Assembly: GCA_016936975.1 (NCBI GenBank)
Contig: JAFGWU010000080.1
Span: 1 to 36,332, forward strand
Source: Bacteroidales bacterium
GTDB lineage: Bacteria > Bacteroidota > Bacteroidia > Bacteroidales > GCA-2748055
Length of the DNA stretch: 36,332 nt
Reading direction: 5' to 3'
A program made the position numbers and the translations under genes. The notes under the pieces are model-generated. The model saw only the letters and a list, made by a program, of their open reading frames with translations. It had not been told where the DNA came from and ran no database searches. Below are positions 1-9,567 of this stretch, piece after piece (the first letter of the stretch is position 1; each line of letters opens with the position of its first letter).

Positions 1-25
1 AAAGCAATCCCCTCCCCGGAAAACC

Positions 26-646
26 TCATAATTGTTTCCCCTTCAATTTCATAATTTCATTGTGATGGTCCACGACCAGTTTCTCATAGCGTTCGCGGGC
101 TTCTTTTTTATATGTGTCAAACTGATCCTTTGTTTCACTGAGTTCCTTCCGGTATTCAAGGGTAACCACCCGGTTTCTCCTGAAGATTAAGAAAAGAATG
201 ACCGCCGCCAGCGCCAGTCCGCCAACCAGAAACCACATGATGGTATTGTAGAACTTCTTATCCATCTGAATCCCCAGAAAAGTGAGGGCATCCCTGTTCT
301 TTACGGCTTCATCGAGCTGATCGCCGGTTTTCTCCAGGCTGTTCTTCAGTGAGGAGATCTCGGATTCCTTCTCCTGCAGGGTGCCCCTGAGTTCTGAAAT
401 CTCCTTTTTTGCTGCCAGCAGGGAATCGATACTGTTCGATTTCATTTTTTGGAATATATCTTCCCTGATGGCCCTGTAGTTTTCGTATATTCTTGTCCGC
501 TTCTGAACTTCTTCCACCTGCTCTCTGAGCGTTAAGGTATCCAGTGCCTCAACAAGACCGGTTTGCCCGTTCAGAACGTTCGGCGTAAGGGTCAGAAGGA
601 TTAACAAACTAACTATCCCGGTGTATTTCATGATATAAGATTTCAT
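26..646 (-). CDS. Membrane-anchored periplasmic coiled-coil protein, unknown function
   Basis: A protein of about 206 residues that I do not recognise as a characterised family. Reading from the ATG at 646, it has an N-terminal hydrophobic signal segment ending near LNGQ (residues 7-28). A long heptad-rich helical region follows (about 40-120), with many E, K, L and S residues as in a coiled coil. One transmembrane segment comes next (WFLVGGLALAAVILFLIF, about 138-155) with an RRNR positive flank. The C-terminal tail is charged and helical. The topology suggests a secreted N-terminal coiled coil anchored in the inner membrane with a cytoplasmic tail. Similar proteins in Bacteroidota are sometimes named tRNA methyltransferases in databases, but I see no methyltransferase motif. 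A TTG at 652 is in frame upstream; the ATG at 646 is the more ordinary start, and 634 is also possible. The role is unknown. Confidence 0.75.
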   Translation of the reverse strand: MKSYIMKYTGIVSLLILLTLTPNVLNGQTGLVEALDTLTLREQVEEVQKRTRIYENYRAIREDIFQKMKSNSIDSLLAAKKEISELRGTLQEKESEISSLKNSLEKTGDQLDEAVKNRDALTFLGIQMDKKFYNTIMWFLVGGLALAAVILFLIFRRNRVVTLEYRKELSETKDQFDTYKKEARERYEKLVVDHHNEIMKLKGKQL

Positions 647-818
647 AGACAACAGCTTAAAATTGTTCTCCAGACAAAGTATATACGAAAAAAGTTTGGT
701 TTTGTTATCCGGCAGTGACTCATTTTTTTCTTTATATTGTATTCCTGTTATTTTTCTTTACTGGCTGCGGTTGAGTATTTTTTTTGATCCCTAAAATAAC
801 CACGGGATACAATTCCTG

Positions 819-2345
819 TTAGGGGTTTATCAAATCCCTGATGGCCCAGTTGGGAAATTGTGAGGGTTCAATTTCAAAGACCGTTGTTCCCCAGAAATAC
901 ATGACGATTGACACAATGATGATCCCGGTAATATTCAGTATCAGACCGGGCAGAATCATATTTCTAATTCTCAGATGTCCTGATCCAAAAATAATGGCAT
1001 TGGGCGGAGTGGCAATGGGCAGCATAAAGGCAAATGACGAGGCAACCGTCACGGGGATCATCAGGAACAGTGGATTTATTCTTACAGATTCTGACAGGGC
1101 TGCGATCACCGGCAGAAGGATTTGAGAGGTACTGATGTTTGAAGTAAATTCGGTCAGAAATGCCATTAAGGATGCATTGATACCAATAAACACGAGGGGG
1201 GGCGTATCAGCCAGTCCACTCATTAATCCTCCGAGCCATCCTGTAAGGCCCGACTCAACAGAACCCTTTGCAAGGGCAAATCCACCCCCAAAAAGCAGAA
1301 TTATCCCCCAGGGCAGTTTCACGGCACTTTGCCAGTCCATTAATCGGTTCCCTGGTTGCGTCAAAGAAGGAATAATAAACAGCATGGTAGCGATCAAAAT
1401 TGCTATGGTTCCGTCCTTTAAAAATTCGGGGTTTCTGAAGATACGGCTCCATCCCGGAAGGGTAATTCTGCCCACAGATAAATCGTTTTTAAATATCAGA
1501 AGCAATGCAAACATCATAAACAGGAAAAAAATCCATTTCTGTTCATAGGTCGTTTTCCCAAGTTTCGCATGCTCCTCTTTTATATATTTTCTGAAAGCTC
1601 CCCTGCTTTGAACGGGAGGTGAGAAAAGTGTGAACAAAACAAGTGCAGCCATTCCTAACTGAAGAATATAAACAGGCAGGGCGAAAATCATCCAGTTCCC
1701 GAAAGATATGGAAGGCCCATCGGGATACATTTTTTCAAATATCGCCACCAGTGCAAGATTGGGGGGTGTGCCGATAAGAGTGGCGATGCCTCCAATGGAA
1801 CAGGAGTAAGCTATCCCCAGCAAAAGGCCTATTTTAAACCGGACCAGATTCTCTTTGCCATGAATATGTTCCATTTCACGAATAACGGAAAGGGCAATGG
1901 GGAACATCAGAATCGCCGTAGCTGTATTGGATATCCACATGGATAGTGCTGATGAGGTTACCATAAATCCCAGTAAGATCCGGAATGGTTTTGAACCAAA
2001 AAACAGCAGGGCACGATATGCAATTCTGAGATGCAGATCCCATTTTTCAAGCGCAAGTGCAATTATAAAGCCCCCCATAAAAAGGAAAATGACATCATTG
2101 AAGTATTGCATTGCAGTCTGGCCTCCATCCATAATTCCCAGTACGGGAAAAAGGATAATTGGTATAAGTGAAGTGATTGCAATGGGAACAGCCTCTGAAA
2201 TCCACCAACCAGCCATCAAAAATACAACTGCCATCATTCGCGTGACCGATGGATATTCTTCCAAAGGATTGACAATGATCAGAATTAATGCCAGAAGAGG
2301 AAGCAGGTAAAGGGTAACGGACTTCTGTGAAAATGATATCTTCAT
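819..2345 (-). CDS. DASS/SLC13 family sodium:dicarboxylate symporter
   Basis: Inner-membrane carrier of 508 residues, the usual size for the divalent anion:Na+ symporter family (SLC13, VcINDY-like). These proteins import C4-dicarboxylates, citrate or sulfate with Na+. Both family signature pairs are visible: a first SNT motif at 139-141 (WISNTATAIL) with GTPPN at 192-196, and a second TSN motif at 401-403 with ATPPNA at 445-450. These form the two inverted hairpins that bind Na+ and substrate. About a dozen hydrophobic helices cover the length. The ATG at 2345 has a purine-rich AGAAGGA immediately upstream. The substrate cannot be read from the sequence; dicarboxylate is the commonest in the family. 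The gene stands alone, 172 bp from the next minus-strand gene. Confidence 0.93.
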   Translation of the reverse strand: MKISFSQKSVTLYLLPLLALILIIVNPLEEYPSVTRMMAVVFLMAGWWISEAVPIAITSLIPIILFPVLGIMDGGQTAMQYFNDVIFLFMGGFIIALALEKWDLHLRIAYRALLFFGSKPFRILLGFMVTSSALSMWISNTATAILMFPIALSVIREMEHIHGKENLVRFKIGLLLGIAYSCSIGGIATLIGTPPNLALVAIFEKMYPDGPSISFGNWMIFALPVYILQLGMAALVLFTLFSPPVQSRGAFRKYIKEEHAKLGKTTYEQKWIFFLFMMFALLLIFKNDLSVGRITLPGWSRIFRNPEFLKDGTIAILIATMLFIIPSLTQPGNRLMDWQSAVKLPWGIILLFGGGFALAKGSVESGLTGWLGGLMSGLADTPPLVFIGINASLMAFLTEFTSNISTSQILLPVIAALSESVRINPLFLMIPVTVASSFAFMLPIATPPNAIIFGSGHLRIRNMILPGLILNITGIIIVSIVMYFWGTTVFEIEPSQFPNWAIRDLINP

Positions 2346-2836
2346 TCCTTCTAAACTGCTGCTAGCAATAGTTACATATATTTCTTATACTCCGGAGAAA
2401 GGTCTAAATATTTCTTATACCGTTACATATCCAGTCCGAATGCTTCAATTTCATTGTCCTTTACCTTGTAAGTACATTCTTACAGAATGGGCAGAAATAG
2501 TCATTAGTCATATTTTTTGATCCTTTTTATTGTATGTATTATTTATTTCATTTTTATACCCTTTATTCAGGATTTCATTCCATTGTCTCTTCCGGTAATG
2601 CTTTTCCAAAATATATGACATTCGATTCAAATTTCAAAATTGCATCTCCTTAAACCGAATATTGTTTTTTGCTATTTTTATTAAAAATAAAAAGTTGCAG
2701 TATAATATAATATTTTATAACGCTTCATATGTCGTTAAAAATACTACTAATCAACCCCAAATCCGTGGCAACAGTTTGATAGATCCATGAAAAAACAAAA
2801 TCAAAAATTTCCTTGGTCTTGCCGTCACTCTCATAT
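2346..2836. repeat. A/T-rich gap with a paired direct repeat upstream of the symporter
   Basis: I see no credible gene in this stretch. The only structure is close to the symporter start: the 13-mer ATATTTCTTATAC occurs at 2378-2390 and 2408-2420, exactly 30 bp apart, and GTTACATAT flanks the pair at 2371-2379 and 2422-2430. This may be a binding site for a regulator of the symporter gene or a chance A/T-rich repeat. No good TAnnTTTG box was found on the minus strand. Confidence 0.35.
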
Positions 2837-2874
2837 AAAACAGACAGGTGCGCATATCCACACGCACCTGTCTG
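2837..2874 (-). terminator. Intrinsic terminator after the YD-like lipoprotein gene
   Basis: A perfect 12-bp inverted repeat, CAGACAGGTGCG (2841-2852) and CGCACCTGTCTG (2863-2874), encloses a 10-nt loop. On the minus strand the stem is followed by TTTTAT (2840 downwards), as expected for a Rho-independent terminator. It lies 46 bp past the stop codon of the minus-strand lipoprotein gene. Confidence 0.75.
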
Positions 2875-2920
2875 ATCCCGATAATAAGAAAAAGAGGCTT
2901 TAATAAAAAGACTGTACGGT

Positions 2921-3742
2921 TTACTCTTCGTAATATGTGATTTCCCTTTCCTCGATGACCCGTTCCACTTCTTCGCTGGCAATGGCTTTTATCCAGTTAC
3001 CCATTTCGTCATACTCATATTCATATTCAGAAACGGACTCTACCCCATCTCTGTTAACCATCACCAGCCTTGTCATAAATCCCTTATCGTTATAGGTTAT
3101 TTTTTGCTCGAACGTCACAATTCCCTCCTTGTTGTAAAACTTATAGCCAGTGTTCCTACCTTCCTGATTTACAGTAAAGATATATTTTGATGTAAGTTCT
3201 TCATCCGAATTATAAAATTGCCATTCAACCACATTCCCGTTTTCATCTCTGACTAACATCGCTTTTATGTTAAGTGTATCCTCCGGCATCCGGAATCGTT
3301 CTATTTTGGTCAAAACGCCTTCATCATTGTAAGTCGATTTCGCCACCAATCGAACCGTATCCTCTTTGATATATTCGACACTTGTTATTTTTCCGTCTTT
3401 AACTACAAGGCTATTGATATCAATCACTTCATCATTTTCATCAATGGTCTTGCATTTGAGTATATTGCCATTTTCATCAAATGTTGCCACGAAATCAAGG
3501 GTCCAACCAAAGGTATCCCTAGCTGCCACAGACAACCGTTCTCCCTTAACATATTTTCCGTCCTCCTCAACCGCCCAATAATTTTTTTCAACAACTTCCT
3601 TAACTTTCCCTTTGAGTATTTCGGGCATGGTCCAATAGGGGGTATAGAGGCCCATTTCAACCTGGTGTACTTCAGGTTCCGGCTGGGGACAGCCAGTGGC
3701 TAGCATAACCACAACGAATAATAATGGAATAAATCTTTTCAT
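2921..3742 (-). CDS. Lipoprotein with YD-like repeats, function unknown
   Basis: A 273-residue exported lipoprotein: a short signal with lipobox LATGC (Cys at about residue 18) followed by a PQPEPE linker. The body is made of repeating beta-strand units of the type D-E-x-G-N-x-x-x-W/K-x-x-x-Y, for example FDENGNILKCK, VRDENGNVVEWQFY, TYNDKGFMTRLV and EYDEMGNWIKA. These resemble the YD/RHS-like beta units that many Bacteroidota surface lipoproteins carry. No catalytic motif is visible, and the protein is far too small to be a full Rhs toxin. The gene is monocistronic, with an intrinsic terminator just downstream. A carbohydrate-binding or structural role is possible but not shown. Confidence 0.8.
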   Translation of the reverse strand: MKRFIPLLFVVVMLATGCPQPEPEVHQVEMGLYTPYWTMPEILKGKVKEVVEKNYWAVEEDGKYVKGERLSVAARDTFGWTLDFVATFDENGNILKCKTIDENDEVIDINSLVVKDGKITSVEYIKEDTVRLVAKSTYNDEGVLTKIERFRMPEDTLNIKAMLVRDENGNVVEWQFYNSDEELTSKYIFTVNQEGRNTGYKFYNKEGIVTFEQKITYNDKGFMTRLVMVNRDGVESVSEYEYEYDEMGNWIKAIASEEVERVIEEREITYYEE

Positions 3743-3836
3743 AAATAGTAAAAGGTTTGGTTTATGATATGCAAATTACCAAAACAATTACCCAAAGTCA
3801 AGAAACGGGCAATTTTATATATGTTTCAGAATTATG

Positions 3837-3888
3837 AAAGGTGCGAAATATAATCACCCACACATCGAATGGTTATATTTTCACCTTT
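3837..3888. repeat. Imperfect inverted repeat between efflux operon and lipoprotein gene
   Basis: AAAGGTGCGAAATATAA (3837-3853) pairs with TTATATTTTCACCTTT (3873-3888) across a 19-nt spacer with one bulge or mismatch. It lies past the stop of the TolC-like gene and before the start of the next minus-strand gene. There is no clear T-tract, so it is either a weak terminator for the efflux operon or an operator for the lipoprotein gene. Confidence 0.35.
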
Positions 3889-3946
3889 GACTATTCGCAT
3901 ATGCTTCAGGCGATGCTTATGCACCTTCTGAACGGATACGGGTTTC

Positions 3947-5278
3947 CTACAAATAATCCATGATACTGCCCGAGATCTGCAGCAAGGATATCTCGGCAAG
4001 TTTTGCCTGGTACTTTACTGAGATGAGCCGCTCCTCCGCATCGAGCAGGCTTTTCTGCACTTCGCGCAGTTCGAGTCCTGCCAGGCTTCCCAGCTTATAC
4101 CGTTCGATGGCAATTTCGAGGTTTTCCCGGGCCACGGCCAGGTTCTGTTCTTCGAGCCGCATCAGGTTCAGGTTGTTTTCATAGGCATAATATATTGTGA
4201 GCAGATCGGCCCTCACCGTCTGTTCAACCTCCCTGTACTGAATGATTTTATTTTCGATGTCGATACGGGCATTGCTCTTTTCCCGCTTTCGGTTAAATCC
4301 GTCGAAAAGATCCATCCCCAGTGTCAGTCCATAGTTCAGACCGTACACATGCTGATTGCTCAGTGTTCCGGAGCCATAACCGCTGTAATTGTATCCGTAA
4401 CCCGACGACATGGTCAGAAACGGGTAGGAAGCAGATTGAATGATTTTATAATCCAGTTCTGAAATCATCCGGTTCTTCGACGCGATCTGCAGGCTGGTAT
4501 TATACCTTAGGGTTTGCGAGAGGAGCGAATCGTATACCAGGTCCTGGTTAATCCGGATCAGCGAATCCATGGGAATGATATCCTCTCCCGGATTATCGGA
4601 GGCCATCAATTCGTTCAGCCTGATCTGAGAGGAACGAAGCACCTCATTCTGACTCGCAAATCTTGAACTGTCGGCATTGAGGTAAACGATGGACTGCAGT
4701 AACTGCATCTTCGAAGCCGAGCCGAGCAGGTAACGCTCCTCGTCGATCCGCACCCGCTCACGCGATAGGGCGACGGCATAGGCAAGATTCTGGTAGAGGT
4801 TAATCTGCTCCAGGTAATAATTGTACTCCGAAACAATCCGGGCAACCAGGTTTTCTATCTCCATCTGGGTCTTCAGTCCCTGGAGTTCAGCCTGTACCCC
4901 CAGTTTCTCATAGGTATTCCGTACCTGGAATCCCCTGAAGATGGTCATCCCGAGACCAATTGCTGCCGAACCGGAGGTGTTATGGATATTGTCCGAGGTA
5001 TTTGAACTCCCGTCCGCATAATTCTGGGCGGTTGAATTCAGTGTTCCGCCAAACCGGTTGGTGGCTGTTACGGTCGGAAGCATGCCCGCATTGCCGACGG
5101 TGTAGTTATTTATTGCCAGCTCCTCGTTATTGCGAACGACCTGCAATGCAAAATTCCGTTCGAGCCCTGTTTCTATGACCCGGCTGAGATTATAAACCTC
5201 CTGGGCAACCGCGCCGTTCAGAATAGAGAGGAAGCCTGCCAGGAATATAAACCGGTTAATTTTCTGCCTTGAGCTCAT
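3947..5278 (-). CDS. TolC-like outer membrane efflux channel
   Basis: Outer membrane factor of 443 residues from the ATG at 5278 (MSSRQKINRF), which gives a clean signal peptide ending at GAVAQ. Upstream in-frame ATGs at 5302 and 5323 would add a charged extension before the signal and lie deeper in the pump gene. The protein shows the duplicated OEP pattern: long amphipathic helices such as LVARIVSEYNYYLEQINLYQ and LAVARENLEIAIERYKLG (with the G-S/L-A-G-L-E-L-R-E-V-Q turn), and paired strand regions such as LGMTIFRGFQVRN and LGMDLFDGFNRKRE. As the third gene of the adaptor-pump-channel operon, it should form the trimeric exit duct through the outer membrane and periplasm. Its start overlaps the end of the pump gene by 23 bp, indicating translational coupling. 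Substrates are unknown. Confidence 0.92.
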   Translation of the reverse strand: MSSRQKINRFIFLAGFLSILNGAVAQEVYNLSRVIETGLERNFALQVVRNNEELAINNYTVGNAGMLPTVTATNRFGGTLNSTAQNYADGSSNTSDNIHNTSGSAAIGLGMTIFRGFQVRNTYEKLGVQAELQGLKTQMEIENLVARIVSEYNYYLEQINLYQNLAYAVALSRERVRIDEERYLLGSASKMQLLQSIVYLNADSSRFASQNEVLRSSQIRLNELMASDNPGEDIIPMDSLIRINQDLVYDSLLSQTLRYNTSLQIASKNRMISELDYKIIQSASYPFLTMSSGYGYNYSGYGSGTLSNQHVYGLNYGLTLGMDLFDGFNRKREKSNARIDIENKIIQYREVEQTVRADLLTIYYAYENNLNLMRLEEQNLAVARENLEIAIERYKLGSLAGLELREVQKSLLDAEERLISVKYQAKLAEISLLQISGSIMDYL

Positions 5279-8200
5279 TCCCGGATAAATTTTCCACTCC
5301 ATTGGAGATGTTTTTCGTTTCACTTGAGATTAATAGATAGATGGCCGGCACCACATAGAGTGTGAGGAATGTGGAGATCGTCAGTCCGCCCACCACGGCA
5401 ACCCCCATTGCCACGCGGCTCTGTGCACCCTCGCCCCACCCGAGGGCCAGCGGCAAAACTCCGAGAACGGTCGAGAGGCTCGTCATCAGAATGGGCCTGA
5501 ACCGGGCTGCCGAGGCAAACCGGATGGCATCGAACTTGCTCATCCCCGCTGTTTTTCGCTGGTTGGCAAATTCCACGATCAGGATCCCGTTTTTTGAAAC
5601 CAGCCCGATCAGCATGATGATTCCTATCTGGCTGAAGATATTCATGGTGATATTGAAGTACCACATGAACAGCAGGGCACCCGTGAGCGCAAGGGGAACA
5701 GTCATCATAACGATGACCGGGTCTTTAAAGCTTTCGAACTGTGCCGAAAGAACCAGGAATATCAGCACGATGGCGAGAAGGAAGGCGAACATGAGGCTGG
5801 AGGAGCTCTCCATGAAGTCTTTCGAGTCCCCTGCCAGGGCGGTCCTGAAAGTATCGTCGAGCACCTTTTCGGCAATTTTATCCATCTCATCGAGGCCCTG
5901 ACTGATGGTTTTCCCTTCCGCCAGTCCCGCAGAAACCGTAGCGGCCACAAAGCGGTTATAGCGGTATAACTGGGGCGGTGCCGTCGACTCCTGGAGAATC
6001 ACAAAGTTATCCAGCTGAATCATCCGGCCCATGTTGTTTTTCACATACAACGATTTCAGGTCAAGCGGTTTGTTCCTGTCCTCCCGCGCCAGCTCCCCGA
6101 AGATCTGGTACTGCTTCCCGTTCATAATGAAATAACCGAAACGCTGACCGCTGAGCGCCAGCTGTAACGTCTGCCCGATATTCTGCGTGGAGACCCCGAG
6201 CAGGTTGGCCTTATCCCGGTTGATGACGATTTGCAGTTCGGGCTTGGTGAACTTCAGATTGACGTCGGCCATCACGAAATTCGGATTTTCGTTCACCTCG
6301 GCCATGAATGCCGGAAGGATCTCGCGCAATTTTTCAATCCCGGGAGCCTGAAGCACGTATTGTATTGGCAGACCGGGACGCCGGCCGCCGAAGGTCGACT
6401 GCTGCATGACGTTGGCACGGGCCTTCGTCATGGTCCTGAGCTCTGCCGATAATTCGTTTGCAATTTCCTGCTGAGATTTATCCCGCTCATCCGGTTCAAT
6501 AAGGGTCAAACGCACAAAACCGCCGCCGCTCCATGCCCGCTCCATAATCTTATCCAATTCCGGCACTTTTCTTTCAATCATATCTGCCACCTCTTCAATA
6601 TAGCTGAGATTGAACTCGTAGGTGGACCCTTCCTGGGAGGTGACAGAAATATTCATCTGGGAACGATCCTCAAGGGGCGCCATTTCAGCCGGTATCACAT
6701 TCCACAGGAGAAAGATCAGTCCGAATGCCGCTGCCAGGATAACCAGGGCAATATACTTTTTATTTAAAAATTTGTTCAGTGAGTTCTGATAGACCCTGTT
6801 CATTGATACAAAGAACTTTTCACTGTAATTATACGCCCTGCTTCTTGTATGCCGGGTCTTCAGCAATTTCGTAGACAGCATGGGGGTAAGGGTGAGCGCC
6901 ACGAATGAGGAGATGATCACAGCCCCGGCAATAACGATGCTGAACTCCCTGAACAACCTGCCTGTCATGCCCTCCAGGAACACAATGGGGATAAATACCG
7001 CTACCAGGGTAATGGTTGTAGAGATAATGGCAAAAAATATTTCATTGGATCCCTTGATTCCGGCCTCAACCGGTGCGTTCCCCTGTTCAATCTTCACATA
7101 TATGTTTTCCATCATCACAATGGCATCATCCACAACCAGTCCGATGGAAAGGACGATGGCCAGCAGGGTGAGGACATTAATGGTGAATCCGAACAGGTAC
7201 ATCACAAAAAAGGAGCCGATCAGGGATACCGGGATAACCAGGATGGGAATAATGGTGGTCCGCCAGTCCCTCAGGAAGGTAAAAATAATGACCACCACCA
7301 GGAACAGGGCAATATAAATGGTGGTCTGCACCTCCTTCACGGAGGAGCGTATGTATTTCGTGTTGTCGAAGCCAATTTCATAACCCACGTCATCGGGAAG
7401 ATTCTTCTTAATAAATTCGAGTCTTTCATAAACCTCGTCGGTGATCTCAATATGGTTGGCTCCCGGCTGTGGAATGATCACCGTGGCAACGGTCGGGATC
7501 CCGTTCAGTTTCATGATCCCCCGCAGGTCCTCGGGCCCCAGTTCCGCGCGCCCGATATCCTTTACCCTTACAACCTGGTCACCGGTTTGACGCAGGATAA
7601 GATCATTAAATTCCTGGGGGGTGGTCATCAGTCCCAGTGCCCGGATGGTTAGTTCTGTAGTATTTCCCTCGATGCTTCCTGCCGGCAGTTCCACGTTCTC
7701 ACGAAGTATCGCATTCCTGACATCCAGCGGGGTCATCTGGTAACCGGCCAGCTTTTGCGGATCGAGCCAGATACGCATTGCATACCGCTTTTCCCCCCAT
7801 ATCATTACGGCACTCACCCCCGAAATGGTCTGCAGCTGCTCCTTGAAAGTGAGTTCGGCAATTTCCGAAAGCTCCAGCAGTGAGCGGAGGGGGCTTTGCA
7901 CGGCGATCATCATAATCGGACTGGCATCGGCATCGGCCTTCGACACAATGGGCGGATCGCAGTCACGCGGTAAAAACCGCTGGGCCTGTGAGACCTTATC
8001 CCGCACATCGTTGGCCGCCGTTTCCATATCCACCGTCAGTTCAAATTCGACGGTAATGCTGCTGCTGCCCTGACTGCTGCGGCTGGTGAGGGTACGGATC
8101 CCCGGAATACCGTTGATCGACTGCTCGAGCGGTTCGGTGATCTGGGTTTCAATGACATCTGAATTCGCTCCCGGGTAGGATGTTCTTACAGAGATGATGG

Positions 8201-8327
8201 GCGGATCGACGCTCGGAAACTCCCTTATACCCAGGAATGTGATGCCGATTGCCCCGAACAGGACAATCACCAGCGAAAATACCGTGGCTAAAACAGGGCG
8301 CTTAATACTCAGGGATGACAAACTCAT
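5256..8327 (-). CDS. RND efflux pump, inner-membrane permease (AcrB/HAE1 type)
   Basis: A 1023-residue proton-driven RND transporter, the usual length for the HAE1 (hydrophobe/amphiphile) family. It starts with the family signature MSLSSLSIKRPVLATVF and contains the TM4 proton-relay aspartates D400-D401 in GLVVDDAIVMMEN. The two large periplasmic loops (about 35-335 and 555-855) and the repeated six-helix halves are present, with QIGIIMLIGLVSKNGILIVE in the second half. The second half has KNG where heavy-metal (CzcA-type) pumps differ, which supports a drug/lipophile pump. Its ATG overlaps the adaptor stop in an ATGA arrangement, and its end overlaps the TolC-like gene. It presumably captures substrates from the periplasm or inner-membrane outer leaflet and passes them to TolC. 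No regulator gene is adjacent. Confidence 0.96.
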   Translation of the reverse strand: MSLSSLSIKRPVLATVFSLVIVLFGAIGITFLGIREFPSVDPPIISVRTSYPGANSDVIETQITEPLEQSINGIPGIRTLTSRSSQGSSSITVEFELTVDMETAANDVRDKVSQAQRFLPRDCDPPIVSKADADASPIMMIAVQSPLRSLLELSEIAELTFKEQLQTISGVSAVMIWGEKRYAMRIWLDPQKLAGYQMTPLDVRNAILRENVELPAGSIEGNTTELTIRALGLMTTPQEFNDLILRQTGDQVVRVKDIGRAELGPEDLRGIMKLNGIPTVATVIIPQPGANHIEITDEVYERLEFIKKNLPDDVGYEIGFDNTKYIRSSVKEVQTTIYIALFLVVVIIFTFLRDWRTTIIPILVIPVSLIGSFFVMYLFGFTINVLTLLAIVLSIGLVVDDAIVMMENIYVKIEQGNAPVEAGIKGSNEIFFAIISTTITLVAVFIPIVFLEGMTGRLFREFSIVIAGAVIISSFVALTLTPMLSTKLLKTRHTRSRAYNYSEKFFVSMNRVYQNSLNKFLNKKYIALVILAAAFGLIFLLWNVIPAEMAPLEDRSQMNISVTSQEGSTYEFNLSYIEEVADMIERKVPELDKIMERAWSGGGFVRLTLIEPDERDKSQQEIANELSAELRTMTKARANVMQQSTFGGRRPGLPIQYVLQAPGIEKLREILPAFMAEVNENPNFVMADVNLKFTKPELQIVINRDKANLLGVSTQNIGQTLQLALSGQRFGYFIMNGKQYQIFGELAREDRNKPLDLKSLYVKNNMGRMIQLDNFVILQESTAPPQLYRYNRFVAATVSAGLAEGKTISQGLDEMDKIAEKVLDDTFRTALAGDSKDFMESSSSLMFAFLLAIVLIFLVLSAQFESFKDPVIVMMTVPLALTGALLFMWYFNITMNIFSQIGIIMLIGLVSKNGILIVEFANQRKTAGMSKFDAIRFASAARFRPILMTSLSTVLGVLPLALGWGEGAQSRVAMGVAVVGGLTISTFLTLYVVPAIYLLISSETKNISNGVENLSGNELKAEN

Positions 8328-9454
8328 ATGGCGCTGTCTTCTACGGGTTCGTTGGTTATCAGGGTATCGAGCTGCACCGGGATCCCATGACGAAGCTGGA
8401 GTATGGCCGTTATGAGAAGCGTATCGCCAAATTCAAGACCGCTCAATATCTGGATATGGGACTCGGTTCTTAACCCGGTGGTCACCCTTACCTCATTGGC
8501 TCTCCCATTTTTAACGGTAAACACTTTCTCCCCTTCCATTTCGGGGATCAAAGCCTGAGAAGGTACGGAAACCGTATTGTCTATTTGAGATAACAACAGT
8601 CTGACACTGGCATAACGTCCCGGCTTCAGTTCCTCGTTCCTGTTGGGGTAGAGCGCCCTGACCACGATTGTACGGGTTTCCGTATCCACTTTGGGGTCGA
8701 CGGCATAAACACTGGCTTCAAACGTTTTTTGAATCCCGTCAACGACAAATGAAATGGGGAATCCGGGCGTCACTTCGCCGGCATAACGCTCCGGGATGGA
8801 AAATTCTATCTTAAGCGGCCTGACTTTCACCAGCCGCACAATCCTGGTCTGCGTGGTTGCAAAAGCTCCTTCGCTGACCATTCGTAACCCGACAATCCCG
8901 TCAAAGGGAGCCTTCAATTCCGTCTCAGATATCCGCGCCTCTATCAGCATGATATCCGCTTCAAGGGTCTGAAGTTCCGTAGCCACCTGGTCGTAGCTCT
9001 CCCGGCTGATGGCGTCGCGCTCGAGCAGCTGCCGCTGACGGTATTCCCGCTCCCGTGCGAGCTTCTGCTGAGCCTGAAGCTTCAGCAACTGCGCCTGCAA
9101 AGGCTTATCATTCATTTTGGCCAACAATTCACCCTTTTTAACCCTGGATCCCTCTTTAAAATAGATCCCCACCACCTTTCCGGATGTTTCAAAGGATAGC
9201 TCCACTTCCTCGTCGGGAATCAGGGAGCCGGTACTGGGGTAAAGTTCATTCATCCTGGTGGGGACGATCCTGTATCCGCTGGCCATGAGCGGCTCTCCGC
9301 CACCTCTCGGCCCGCGCATCTCCGCCGGCGCTTCATTTCCGCCTTCAGCCTTGATCACCGGTTTGATCTTGGGATAAAGAATGATCCCGAGTACGACCAG
9401 AACCAGAAACACCGTGACGGTGCTCCGGATCAATTTCTTTTTATTCAATGCCAT
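8324..9454 (-). CDS. RND efflux periplasmic adaptor (membrane fusion protein, HlyD/AcrA type)
   Basis: A 376-residue adaptor that links the RND pump to the outer membrane channel. It has an N-terminal membrane anchor (about 9-27). The barrel-sandwich/lipoyl half-motif (VVGIYFKEGSRVKKGELLAKMNDKPLQAQL) follows, then an alpha-hairpin (LLKLQAQQKLAREREYRQRQLLERDAISRESYDQ) and the second lipoyl half (AELKAPFDGIVGLRMVSEGAF type). Next come the beta-barrel (about 200-285) and the membrane-proximal domain (about 290-360). It has no lipobox, so it is held by an uncleaved signal anchor. It is the first gene of the efflux operon and overlaps the pump gene by 4 bp. The 113 bp upstream contain no clear TAnnTTTG box. 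Confidence 0.94.
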   Translation of the reverse strand: MALNKKKLIRSTVTVFLVLVVLGIILYPKIKPVIKAEGGNEAPAEMRGPRGGGEPLMASGYRIVPTRMNELYPSTGSLIPDEEVELSFETSGKVVGIYFKEGSRVKKGELLAKMNDKPLQAQLLKLQAQQKLAREREYRQRQLLERDAISRESYDQVATELQTLEADIMLIEARISETELKAPFDGIVGLRMVSEGAFATTQTRIVRLVKVRPLKIEFSIPERYAGEVTPGFPISFVVDGIQKTFEASVYAVDPKVDTETRTIVVRALYPNRNEELKPGRYASVRLLLSQIDNTVSVPSQALIPEMEGEKVFTVKNGRANEVRVTTGLRTESHIQILSGLEFGDTLLITAILQLRHGIPVQLDTLITNEPVEDSAI

Positions 9455-9567
9455 TTGTTTAAATACTCTTTAAATCCTTCTCTTCGAATCAGAGATGTAA
9501 AAGATATAAGACAGAAATATAACGGAAAAGTTTAATTGCAATAGTATAAATTGTTTTGAAAATACCA

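Noticed and set aside
2725-2982. Minus-strand ORF of 85 codons overlapping the end of the YD-like lipoprotein gene
   Set aside because: It overlaps the lipoprotein in another frame, runs through the terminator hairpin, and has no signal or motif.
5256-5323. Frameshift or fusion between the RND pump and TolC-like genes
   Set aside because: Both proteins have normal ends; the overlap is explained by choosing the internal ATG at 5278 for the TolC-like gene.
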